Assembly: GCF_020184175.1 (NCBI RefSeq)
Contig: NC_065532.1
Coordinates: 23,622,001 to 23,686,000 of the forward strand
Direction of reading: 5' to 3'
From: Aphis gossypii
Taxonomy: Eukaryota; Arthropoda; Insecta; Hemiptera; Aphididae
Length of the DNA stretch: 64,000 nt
Positions within the stretch are counted from its first letter, which is position 1; each line of letters opens with the position of its first letter. Below the pieces are notes generated by a model that saw only the letters and a list, made by a program, of their open reading frames with translations, did not search any database and was not told the origin of the DNA. A program made the translations under genes and the position numbers. Shown here piece by piece: positions 14,735-26,600 of the stretch.

Positions 14735-15450
14735 AGTCATAACCAGTTTGTCTTCCAGAGAGGTTGCTTCACTGAGTCAACTGAAAACCTTAATAAGGTT
14801 TTTAATTTGGCTAGGTGAGCTTTAAGCACGTGCTTTGGTGAAACTTGAAGTGAAGAATATCTTCAACTCCACGTCAATCCGGAGTACGTAAATGAGCCTC
14901 TTTGATGCAGATGCAGATGAATACCTCGTTACCTAGTTGAAATTCTATGGTCAGATATGGAGAGACGTATAATAAGGACATTAGATGGGAATAGAACCGA
15001 CAGACCTGTCACGAGGGACATCCTGCAGAGTTCGATTTTTGGCTTTATGCTGTTAAATGTATTTTATGACGATATCCTTATTATGGACATATCAGAAGAA
15101 GTTAAGCTCATCAGTTTAGTTAACGATCCAGCTCTACTTTCTGTTTCACAGACATCAGAAACTCTGGTTAGAGTGGTCGACTCTATTATGGACGCCATCG
15201 ACGCCTGGAAGTGTAACTATAGACTCCAGCTAGTATGGCACAAGGTGGAGTCCATTATGCTAACGAAAGAGTAGGATTCTGGAATCCGGTGTAGTTTTTT
15301 GAGATCGCGCAGTTCTTTACTCACGCCTCACCTTCAGCGAACATATTTTCAGAACATTGTCGAGCAAAATGTATCAGGTAGCGCATTCTTTAGGATGGTT
15401 CATATCTATCCTAGATCCTTCCGGATCGAAAAATCCAAAGCTGACTCCAT
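14735..15450 (+). pseudogene. Decayed non-LTR retrotransposon reverse transcriptase (R1/Jockey-like)
   Basis: Pieces of a reverse-transcriptase domain appear in order but in shifting frames. At 14741-14815 an NQFVFQRG-type motif (RT fingers region) is followed by a TENLNKVFNLAR helix. At ~14830-14875 LVKLEVKNIFNST corresponds to the LDVKNAFNSA catalytic block A. At 14957-15274 a 105-codon frame holds SSIFGFMLLNVFYDD, matching the GSVLGPLLWNVMYD block, then KLISLVNDPALLSV, where families have a FADDIA-type catalytic box, then the WK..LQL..HKVESIM block. At ~15325-15450 LTFSEHI and a following S-L-type helix resemble the region after the RT core. Frameshifts, stops and loss of the FADD aspartate pair show that it is dead. 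No poly-A end or target duplication was delimited. Confidence 0.8.
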
Positions 15451-18400
15451 GACTCAAAAATATTGTTTACTATAAATTATATTTATACTTATATAATCAA
15501 TACCATCTAAATAAAACGTTAAATACAATTCACAATATTTATTCTAATAGATAATAAGATGAATTTAATGGATTTATATTTATTTTTCGTCCGTTGAATA
15601 CGAGTACAACATAGTTTCTAATACGTTTTAAACTTTTTAAATTACTTTTTCAATAATAACCTTTTCGTTGTTTTAACAGATTTATTATTTTTAAAAGCAT
15701 ATGCGAAAACATTTCTGAAACCACATACGTATAACTAATTAATAATTATTAACTATTAAGCTACGTAGGTATAACTATATAAAACTATACTAAACAAACA
15801 TAATATTTTTTGAATTTAAATTACGAATAGCTGAATTTTATATTAGCATATTTTCTATAATCAACGGTTAAAAAAGTACCTACGCATTTTTTAATTAAAC
15901 TCTAAGTCATACATTTTTAGAGTTATTATACAGTTTTAATATAAACCCTTTTTTATTTTATAAATTTATCATTTTTATTGCATTTTACACGTACATTACA
16001 CGTACATTACAATACTATCATAATTTCCGCTCAAAAACTATAGAAATGTATATTTTCAAACCTATAGAAAATTAATTATGAACTATTTCTAATACTGTCA
16101 TATAGATACGACTGTTACCAACATTTTAGCGAATCGGAGAAGAAGGAGAATATATTATTTTCAATATGGATTTTGTGTCCGATAATATTTCCTAATATAG
16201 TGGTGAAAAGTTTCGTGGTTTTAATAAATCAACGGTTGTCATCTTCTGAACATCTGTTTGGTGTTGATTCCGTATAACATACATTGATAGCTTAGTTTGT
16301 TCTGTCCATGAAAACTTTGCTCATTAACAAATTCTCATTCTGTCATCTATTCAATGTAGTCTCCCACTCTCCCATTGGCCTTTACCAGATAATTTGCGTC
16401 TATATTTACTATTTATACTTGTAAATCCACTCGACTAGAGAAGTTCTTGTGCGATTTCATGTCTACCAATTTTGTCAATTATTGTTTGTAAATTAAAATT
16501 CTTATAAAACTCAATGTCTACTTTGTTGTCGACAAATATATGTCTAATAAGTAAAAAGAAATTGAAATTTAAAGTTAAACATGAACAGGTATAATTTTTC
16601 AAACACCTGTATAATATGAAAAAAAAAATGTATATCGAATAATTATGATTTTCTAACACACGTGAATTTCGATCATATTATGACCATTTGAACAGGTAAT
16701 ACCGTCGCTTATTGCTATGATATATCTGCTGTGTGACAAAAATATGCGCATAACATTATTATTGCATTTGTGTAATAGGCACTCGATGAAGGTTGAGTTT
16801 TCATAGAGAATACTGTCAGGTTGGCCCTCAACAGTATTTATTCATTTTTTTATATTTTTTTTATAACCATATCATCGAATGCAGTTTCACAGATGATTAC
16901 ACACATCAAACGAATTTCAAGAATTTCGAGTTACCGTTTCAGATAAACACTTAATAATATTATTTATATAAAAGTTCGTATTTATTATTATTATTATATC
17001 ATAAATAATTTGGTACTTGAGTGAATCGATTCGGAGAATATATTATACACTATCACAATAGAAGACAGCACCGTCAATCTGTGCAGATAACAAAATCCAA
17101 CCAAACAGTATAAATAGATAAACTGAAGCATTTATTTTTTTCGAAAGTGCCTTCCCTCCCTTCCCACTGTTATTTGAATACGTTTGGATAACGTTAAATG
17201 CAATATGTGAACGCACAAAACAAACGAAATGGTAATTACAACCGAAAAATGGCCATTTGTGATAAATTATCGCCCTCTATTATGGTGCGTTATTATCATA
17301 ACGTTTTGTGTTCACCAATCTTGTAATTTTATAGTCTAGGTTGATGACGTAAAAAAACCCCGTGTAGACTTATGATTTTTTTTGATTTATTTATTTCTTT
17401 CTCTCTCGTCTCATTATTCGTTATTTTTATATTATATTGTAAGAATAGCACAATAGAATATAGCGAAACGCTGAGAAAAGAACGGTCATATTATATGTGA
17501 TATACCTATCTCATGTTCTTCCTCAATGGGCGGTCAAATTATATTTATATGAATTCATAACAATGATGATATTATTTAAGTTCGAGGTTATAGATTTCAT
17601 TTCAGCCCCGAACCCGAGACGTCCAACTTTTATTAAAATTATGGATAAAAAAGAAAACCTTTTTTCGTCCGTAAGCGGTGGTCATAAACGTTAGTGAGAT
17701 ATAATCAATTTTGATTTTGATATTAGAAGATTTGACAAGACGTACAACGCACTTCGTACAATACTTATATTACGAACGTTGATTCAATATATGTATAACA
17801 ATTTAAATAATATATTATTAGTGATTAACGTTTGAAATTAGAAAATAAGAGATAAACAAAATACTATAAAATAAAACATTTTAAAGTTGTAATACTGTAA
17901 TTTTTCATAAAAAAAAGTTTACAAATGAAAAATACGGCAATACTGTGTGAACAGTTTTAGCGGCTTAATATAAAATATGTAAAAGGTTTTTTTGTATTTC
18001 AATTTAAAAGGCATAACTTTTAATGTCAAACTAAATGGAAACAAAAATTTGTTGAGCTCATTACCTATTTAAATAACCCATTAAAAAAAATAATAATAAT
18101 AACATAATTAAAAAATTAACTTGATTAAAAAATGATTAACATAGAACGGTTTGTGTTTTGAAAACAAGAATAAATATGTATACGAAATTTAATATAGACA
18201 CACGTGCGCATACTTATTTGACATTCATGAATATAAAACATAAATAAATATGGAATAATTATATTAGGCGTGTCCAACAAAAGTCACAGACGGGCGCCAA
18301 TATTAAATTACAGTTTTTTTTTTTAAATACTATAAATGTTTTTTACTGGTTCATTTTTTTTCGAATGTGTTGTTTAGCCACATTTTAAAATCATGAATTT

Positions 18401-21400
18401 TACTTGTACGCTGATTATCAAAAGTTTTTATAAATAATTTATACTTGTGACATATTATTAATTTGAAAAACATCGGTTAAAAATTTAAAATATCAAAATG
18501 ATCACTTTGATATAAATTAAAAATTCATTTCGACTGAGAAACACCTTGACATTTCCATTCATCTATCTTCTGACAAAAAAAAAATAATACTTACGTCTTC
18601 TAGCAAGAAGAAATTTCTTCTTCTTCTTTTTTTTTTTTTTTAATTAAATCTATGTTGAACTCGGTGATCGACTATAGCTACGTTATATGAAATAAAAAAA
18701 AAAAAAAGTGATCGACAACGAATCCTTTTTTGGCTTATACTATTGAGTTATTTATAAGTACCTATATGATTTATATAATAAAATATAATACGAAAACTAG
18801 TATACTATTGGTCACAATGGTCACATACAAAACATTCAACATGTATAAGCAATTATAAAGGCAACCTTATAAAATTCATAAAATTTAATTACGACATATT
18901 CTATGTACTTATATATAGTAATATTATGTATATTATAAAATATGTTTAAATTAAAATCTTTGTTAGGTTATTTTCTTGTTTTATTTTTTGCATGAACATA
19001 ACAGTAATAATATTATAAAATGTTAATGGCTACAAATATGAAAACTTTTATTTTATATAACATCGTTTTATATTGTGTATAAAATAAAAGTTTTCTTCTT
19101 GTTTTTAATTATAAATACAATCTTTGAAATGTATGCTATTATATTATGATTTATTTACAAATCTTTAATAATATTAAATCTCATCATGAAGGATTATCGT
19201 AAATAAACATTACACGATATTTATTACTTCGTTGTATCAATAAAATAGATTTTATTTTTTACTTACGACTGATAGTTAAAAAATATTAGTAAGTTATAAC
19301 TTATAAGCGCACTGATATAATATAAAATACATTTTACCTATTTATTGATTTATTATGTATAGTTTATCTATTTATAGTTTTAAAAATTAATAATCTTAGT
19401 TATACATCCTTGAGAAATTAATCTAATTTACTTAATCATGTTTCGAGATTTCAAATATGATTATTTTGTCTAATCAATAAACTTATTATAGTGTAGGACG
19501 TACGTAGAGAAAATAAATACATGATTACAAACTAAACTGAAAAACATTCACAATATTTATATTTAATCGCTCACCTAAATAATAATCATTGTAGGTCTCT
19601 AGTTAAGTATAAAATGTATAACGTATAATGTATATTATAAATTAATATAGTGTGCATGGATATAGTCCGTTTGTTTGATAGGTAAATTTAACAGAGGAAA
19701 CGATCCATTAAAATAATATTCAGTGGATTTAAAGGTATGCTCAATTTGCAAATGTCACTGACCATCAATGTGAATTTACAGCACCGATGATACTACCCTC
19801 TACACCATATATAATATATATATATATATTTATTGAATGAATAATTGGCGTCGATATTTCATTGTTTGATTCGGGAAATTGGATAACGAAAAACCCATTT
19901 TGCCGGGTCCACAAAGATACACTAATGATCCGACTCACAATCGTAATTTCATCTATTTGAACACACGCTAAAATTCAATTGTTTCATTTTTATTTTTTTA
20001 GTCCATTTATCTAAAATGAAATATTTCACTCGAAGTTATTGTTAAAATATTATTTACTATATATATTTATGTATAGATATATTACGTACTTTTTACACTA
20101 TGGCGTACAGTTTACACTAATATGTTATCAATGTAAAAATTAATAAACTATAGCTGAGTACTGTGAATAATGCATATTATACTCTGCGAATGGTAGATGT
20201 AAAAATAAAAATACATTTGGAGAATACTGCTACTGCAGTGTATGTAATGGAGTTTTTTTTTGCTTTTTTACTATGGAACCGTCAATAACGATTAAACAAA
20301 ATTATCATTTTTCAGTTCAAAAAGAATATATTTTGTTCTGTTGAGTTAACGATCTAATTTCGTTACGAATTTATAAAATACAGTTAATTATTTTTAAATT
20401 TTAAGAAGGTATGTATTTCTATTTTTGATCGAACAGTGTTATTAAAATAAAAATATAAAACAGTCTACACTCACTTTATGTATAGCACAGAGTCAAATCC
20501 AATAAATTTAAAAATAAGTATCATCTGTTTTTGATTCAAAAAATGAAAAAACTAAATTTTACAACACACTTATAATAATTATGTCATTATGTAATAAATT
20601 TAGTTTATTATTGTGACTGCAGATATTATTACAATTTACAACACTCTATGGTGTAGAGGTTATGCGAAAAAGTGAGTGACCCATCCACATTCAACAGTAT
20701 TATATTATAATGTCACTCATGGATAATATATTAACATCAATATTAATTTTAACTTCATAATTTTATGAAAAAATTATATGTTTATGAAGAAAAACATTTT
20801 AAATTTCTTTAAAAACAATAAAAAAATGAGTATGAACGTATCATAGTATTAAATTAAGTGAATAAAAACAATTTTTAAAATGTTTAATAATATATTTTGT
20901 ATTTTTAATAATTTTTAATTATGAGAACAAATTATTAGAAAACTTGTTATACATCTAAAATAAATTTAAAAACCCTCTATCTAATTTCAATATTTTGGCT
21001 ACTTAAAAGATGTACTAGAATACAACATTTCATAAATTTGAATGACAAAAATTTTAACTTAGTAAATATCTAAATAAATATGTAACATAAGTATAATTAT
21101 TTCACCTAAAAATACAACTCAATAAATCGATTATGCGATGATAAATATTATATTATAATGTATACGATCAATATTGTCGGTTAACTCAGGAAACGATCCT
21201 TCCTAATAGAATTGTGTTCATAATATATACGATGATATTGCAGTCTTACAAAAAGGTATATATTTTTATTTTTATTATTTTTTTTTTTTTAACTGACCCT
21301 TTACCAAAAAAAACTTAAACTTCCGTTTCTATAATGTCGAATTTAAAGGAAATGGCTCGCGTGTATATTACATGGAATCATAAGTTAGCATAAATATATA

Positions 21401-21999
21401 TATTATATATAGGTATCCTTGCAATGAAAAACCGAATTTTGCTAGGTACCTTTTATCCTTAAAGTACATAATGAAAAAGGTAGCGACATCCTTGGCTGTA
21501 AATATCAAACAACTTCACATAATATGCTTGTAATGAAAACTTAAAAATCCCTTATCGTAAAAACAGAAAGCTAGAAAACGCTTGCTTTTATGTGTGTCCG
21601 TGGAAATATTATAAAATGATTTAATATTTATAAATTTTTTTTTCTAACATATATAAATTGTTTAAACTGATGGGAAAATGTAATTTACTCAGTACAGTAT
21701 TATATAATATTACACATCGTATAGCATGTTGTACTCATCTTTAAATTCCATCAACCGAATATCACGTTTTCGCGTTTCATCGGTATGAGAATGTATAATA
21801 AACAACAACAACAACAATAACAAAAAATTTTCAATAACAACAATATCATAATGCACAGCAAACGTTTTTATTTTTCATTTATACGTCCGCGATGTCACCT
21901 TCAAAAAATAATCAAAACGTATCACGCGGAAGCAATGGTTATGTGTATAGTACAATAATTTATAATATTACAGCTATATAACTAGTAAAATACGTTTTC
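15451..21999. other. AT-rich noncoding stretch
   Basis: No supported gene. It contains simple repeats such as (AT)n at ~19815-19830, poly-T at ~18628-18641 and a perfect 18-bp palindrome at 18605-18622. On the minus strand near 16315-16550 a frame ending in DKIGRHEIAQELL has coding-like composition but no recognisable domain; see findings. Confidence 0.5.
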
Positions 22000-22339
22000 G
22001 AATAATAATTATTGTACTTCTCAGTTGCTGTCGTCAAACCTGTACCGAACTATAGCGCGCATTCGATTTCCGACAGGACCCGTCAAGTATAGAGGGTGAC
22101 GTTCGAGTAACTTTTCTTCTGGTATGCCACGTCAACGTACACAATTGGGTGGATGGGAGAGCAATCACTGGTTTGGTGACGAATAGACGAAATCGACCCT
22201 CCGATAAATGTTCCGTTCAGTCCCTCTCGACCTGCAAACACACTTTATATATAATATAATATTGTATAATATATAACATCGCTATTACATTTGGCAGTTG
22301 GAATTCCTGCACGTTGACTGCGGTTAGCTGCTGTGTTTT

Positions 22340-22406
22340 ATGGCCCCGAAGTCGTCTTGGACGTGCAGCATGCGTGTTATACGTGAAGTCGAGGAGAGTG
22401 GAAACG
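22340..22406 (+). CDS. Candidate first coding exon of the Dpr gene (alternative A)
   Basis: ATG at 22340 opens 22 codons (MAPKSSWTCSMRVIREVEES...) and reaches a strong donor, AACG followed by GTGAGA at 22407. One base is left over, exactly the phase needed to join the AT that begins exon 29085, giving an aspartate at the junction. Against it, the peptide is charged and not signal-peptide-like, although secreted or membrane Dpr proteins need a signal sequence. The segment may instead be 5' UTR or chance. Confidence 0.2.
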
Positions 22407-22445
22407 GTGAGAGGGCTGAGCGTAGAAGGACGGGCAAGAGAGAAA

Positions 22446-22457
22446 CCCCCCCCCCCC
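22446..22457 (+). repeat. C12 homopolymer
   Basis: Twelve consecutive C residues inside the CpG-rich block; unusual in a window where homopolymers are otherwise A or T. Confidence 0.9.
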
Positions 22458-22650
22458 ACAATGCGAACGATGCGTCTGGAGGGGGAGAGGAGAACGAACT
22501 CAGAAAAGCGACGCGTGGATATATATTGAAATAAAATTTGGTCTCGGTGCCAAAAGTTTGTCGGCCAATTTATACTTGACGGTAAATCACTAGGACCGTA
22601 TACGGCAGTGGCCGCCACCGCTTCACAAAGGGTCAAGTTTTGTCGACGGC

Positions 22651-22673
22651 ATATTATTATTATTATTATTATA
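22651..22673 (+). repeat. (ATT)n microsatellite
   Basis: About seven uninterrupted ATT units. It is responsible for the isoleucine run in the longest chance minus-strand frame across this region. Confidence 0.9.
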
Positions 22674-22720
22674 ATGGGGTGGTATTTAATATTAAACGGG
22701 CGCATATTTTTGGCCCATAC

Positions 22721-22741
22721 GTGTGTGTGTGTGTGTGTGTG
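22721..22741 (+). repeat. (GT)n microsatellite
   Basis: Ten GT units in a row, followed by further GT-rich sequence to about 22795. Confidence 0.9.
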
Positions 22742-22900
22742 AATCGACCAGTATTATTATTATTAATGTATGTGATTGTGTGTGTGTATGTGTATAGTGA
22801 TATATATGTATATATGTATTTTATATATACATCTTTGTCTTGACAATGGGCAAAGTTCGCTGGTGCGAAGGACGATGACTACGACGGAAACTTATGCACA

Positions 22901-22940
22901 ATGTTCGTGTTCGGTGTTTGTGCGCTTTTAATGCTATTGC
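22901..22940 (+). CDS. Candidate signal-peptide exon of the Dpr gene (alternative B)
   Basis: ATG at 22901 (A at -3) opens MFVFGVCALLMLL, a hydrophobic stretch suitable for a signal-peptide core. After 13 codons plus one base it meets GTGTGT at 22941, again the phase required by the exon at 29085; the junction codon would be CAT (His). Cleavage would then fall near the start of the next exon. Weak points: the signal would be short and lacks a basic N-terminus, the donor is only moderate, and out-of-frame ATGs precede it at 22846 and 22874. It is a proposal, not an established exon. Confidence 0.25.
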
Positions 22941-23428
22941 GTGTGTTTTAGGAGGATTTAGAGCTAAGCGCGAATGAGGCGAAAAAAATGGATGAAAGGG
23001 ATAGGATATCGAGACACTAGTCGACGACCGGGTCGGGTCGTGTCGGGTCGAGAGAGCGCTCGTGTGTGTGTGTAGATAAACCTATACGCTAAAGCGGATT
23101 TCTCCAAAGTATAAAAAAAAAAATCACAAAGCAAACGGCACCGTTCAGCTATTGTTTCTCTACAATTTTTTACCGTTGAATATAAAATACGAATGTGCCG
23201 TATTCATATATAATCTATATATATATATGTACGTGCGAATGGGTTCGCAAGTTGTTGTATAAATGTGTATATCATATACACGTTTCTCTATATATATACT
23301 ATTATTATTATTACTATTATTGTTATATATACGTAACGGTCGTGTGCGTCGTTCACGTTAAATTCGCCAAACAGCGATAATATTTCTCGCACATAGAAAA
23401 TTTTTTTTAACGTTTACGCGTATATAAT

Positions 23429-23453
23429 GTATATATATATATATATATATAAA
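23429..23453 (+). repeat. (AT)n microsatellite
   Basis: Continuous TA dinucleotide repeat of roughly 12 units at the 3' side of the CpG-rich block. Confidence 0.85.
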
Positions 23454-23504
23454 TGGCTAAGCCAAAGACAAAGGATGAAATATATTAAATCCGACCGAGG
23501 GATC

Positions 23505-23530
23505 TTCGTCGTCGTCGTCGTCGTCGTCGT
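23505..23530 (+). repeat. (CGT)n trinucleotide repeat
   Basis: Eight or more consecutive CGT/GTC units, with a degenerate TCT/TCG continuation to ~23545. CpG-containing trinucleotide repeats are rare in AT-rich insect DNA; I see no open frame that clearly uses it as coding sequence. Confidence 0.9.
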
Positions 23531-23600
23531 TGTCTTCTTCGTCGGCACAGCAATGTCGGAAACAGCTGTATCTATATAATGTACGTGTGCGGGGTTTGAT

Positions 23601-26600
23601 TAGAAAATCGATCGTTCACAGGGTTCAATTTGATCCTAACTTTTCTTCTTTTTTTCTTTTTTTATAAGCGACAAGTTTAAAAGCGTACTAAGACGTACAA
23701 TAGGTTAAATAGGTATATACGACCAAGTCGATAACCACACATCTCTGCAAATGGTTTCTTTCCGGTGGTCCTCCGGTTCGCCGTTGAATGACTCGGTCCG
23801 AGCCCATATGAATTCACTGAGAATTCTTATTAGGAATATTATATCGCACGAAACAACTACAAAATCGCTAAAACAAATGTAGGATTATTATTATAATATT
23901 ATGACTATATGCATAATGTTATATTAGTATTACAATCGTCAACATCTGTGTCGGTGGCCGGAAAATCGTGATTTATTTCACTCGCGCAAGAATAGTAATG
24001 ACATAATGTATAGATCGGCAGTAGAAAGCGTAATATGAAAATTACAAAATAACGAAACCAAGTCGGTCAGAATACGCCAAAAATATGAGTCCAGAAGAAG
24101 CTTGTCTCGCTTTGGATCAGAATATTACAATGGTGTTAATCGATGGTAGAACATCGGATCATCACGGTTATAATCATATTCATGACTATTTTCTGACATA
24201 ATTTCAAAACTTTAAAACTGTCGACTTTGTAAGAAGATTCTCTTTGCAGTACTCAAGGAAACTACTAAGGTAAAATAAAATTCAAATTATTGCTTCTTAA
24301 CGAAGAGTATCGTAAGTATATGAATGGACAGTACGTGTTCTACGAAACTTTTTGAGCGCTTGTACGCATAGTGTTGCAAAGCGTCTACTTGAAAAATATT
24401 ATATAGTAAAAAAACTTTACACTATTACTACGAATCAATACATTCTTCGTTTCACTAAGTCTAAAATATTACGATCAGTGTATTTTATAGGAGTGTATTA
24501 CTTGCGTTCCATAAAATATTAATAAAACATTCAAATATTACGATAGATAAATGAGACAGCGACGTAAGTTTTCGGTCATACTTATTAATGGGTTACTTGC
24601 AACTGAATGTCATTACGTATATTTTTGTACGCCATAGATAATGTGCACCACATAGGAATACCAATATGACATGGATCTACAGTAAGCATATTCTAAAGTT
24701 TTTCCACAGTACTGAAAAATAATACAGAAAATACCAATAAAATATTGTCGGTCAAGTGTATCCACTGGTATTGTATATTATATATATTATTATAATTCAA
24801 TATTTTTGAAAATAGTTTAGACTGATTGACGTAAATTCGCCTTAATTTATCTCCCAAGAGACCGTCATAATTTTATAATTAAACATTTTATCAAATTTCA
24901 TTACTAAATGGTTTCCTCCTTTATCAATCAATGTCAAATCGGCCAAATTAAACTACACGATAATAATTATAAAGGAATAAGTATAACAGAGGTATATATG
25001 CAAATTTTATTTATATTTTATATATAATATTATATATAGAGTAAATATTCTGTGCTGCTAAATCCACTCTAAATCTCTTAAATGTAATATTTGAAAAAAT
25101 AAATGTTTCTACTTTAAGTCAAAATGTATATTCCTCTGTGGCTCTGTATCAAATTTACTTAATTTGCCAACAAGTAATAATTTTAACTTTCTTTTAAAAA
25201 TTAAAAATAAGATAAAATATTTTAATATTGTGTATCAGAAATTGTAGGTTAATATATATGTCAAGAGTTACGTTGAATATTTCTCGTCTATTATGCTTTT
25301 GTTCAATTCATAACAATGTAATAATAAAATAGACACATCCATAATGGCATAAAATGTATAATATAAAAGATTTACGAAAAAAAAAACTGAACCTATTAAT
25401 AGTTCATTAATTATACAACAAACGATCAGTTATAAAAAATTATGCACAAAGATAAAAATTAAATAAAACATATATAACAAATAGTGAGAATAACGAAAAT
25501 TTAAGATTAATTAAATTAAACACAACGTCAATCAAGAATTTAAATAAAAATAAAGAATAAATAAAATTATTTAACTAATTTATTACTCAGTAAAATTAAA
25601 TTTATTGGGTAATAATATCAAATTGAAATTAATGTGAAACAATATTTATATGCAATTGTTTGATTAGTATAATTATGGTTTATTGTTGTTATCATTCAAG
25701 TATTTAAATTTAATTATGTAAACAAGTAACATGTTATCTTTAATATCTAATATAACAATATGTATCTAATCATTTATGTAAAATTGTATTATTTAATTAG
25801 TATAGACTAAAGTTGAACTCTCTAGTATCACTACAAGTATGTTCACTGGGAATAGATATTATTTTGTAAAAGTAAATAAAATGTTTAAAACGAAGTTAAA
25901 TAAATCAATAAATAAATACATTTTAAATTTAACAAAAGTACATTTTTCATGAAGTGTAATTTTTAAAATATTTCGATATATTATGGTTTTAATATGATTT
26001 GTATTTTATAATAACAAATTAAGCTGTTGAATTCCGTTCTCGAAACATTAAGGAAAAACACATATTATTAAATATCACAAAAAATATTTATTTAATTTTC
26101 AAAATAACGCAAAAGGAAAATATATTTAAATACAATATTACAAATATGTTTGAGTAAATAATTACTGTTATTATTATATTTTTTTTTATGCAATATTTTT
26201 TAATTTAATTATACACATACATATATATATATATATTCTTTAGTTAATTAAGTGTTTTAATTAATTTATGTTATTAATTAATATTATTATTATGAACAAT
26301 ATAATATAATAATTTCTATCTGTTATCTGGATATACTAAAAAAGTACTCATAACAATTTTTGTTTAATGTTTAATTAATCAAAAAAAAAAATTAAAAAAA
26401 ATAGTAATAATAAATAAATAATAATGATAATTTTGTTGAATAATGAATAATGCTTTAATGTTTTTTAGTTTTTTAATTTAAATCTTACTAACAAAAAAAA
26501 AATAATTTATTTTTAAATGAAGAGTATATTTTTTGTAATTGGTTCTGTTTTGAGTATTAATTATTATTATAGTTACTATTAAATTAAATTATGCATAGAT

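Larger units (their letters stand above)
22000..23600 (+). promoter_or_regulatory. CpG-rich candidate promoter / 5' exon region of the Dpr gene
   Basis: This 1.6-kb block is much richer in G+C and CpG than the surrounding DNA and lies 5.5-7 kb upstream of the first clear Dpr exon, on the right side for a promoter. It contains GAGA-type sequence beside repeated GGGTC units (about 23025-23060), an arthropod-initiator-like TCAGT at 22217-22221, a C12 run and several microsatellites. Two short open segments here end at GT donors in the phase needed by the first clear exon. Promoter identity is inference; no TATA box was fixed. Confidence 0.35.

Noticed and set aside
18605..18622. 18-bp palindrome AAGAAGAAATTTCTTCTT
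   Set aside because: Lies in a purine/pyrimidine-rich low-complexity tract; likely incidental.
22217..22705. Longest open frame in the window, 162 codons on the minus strand
   Set aside because: It runs over the CpG-rich block and includes an isoleucine run that is just the (ATT)n microsatellite and glycines from the C12 run; overlapping plus-strand frames are also open and no domain is visible.
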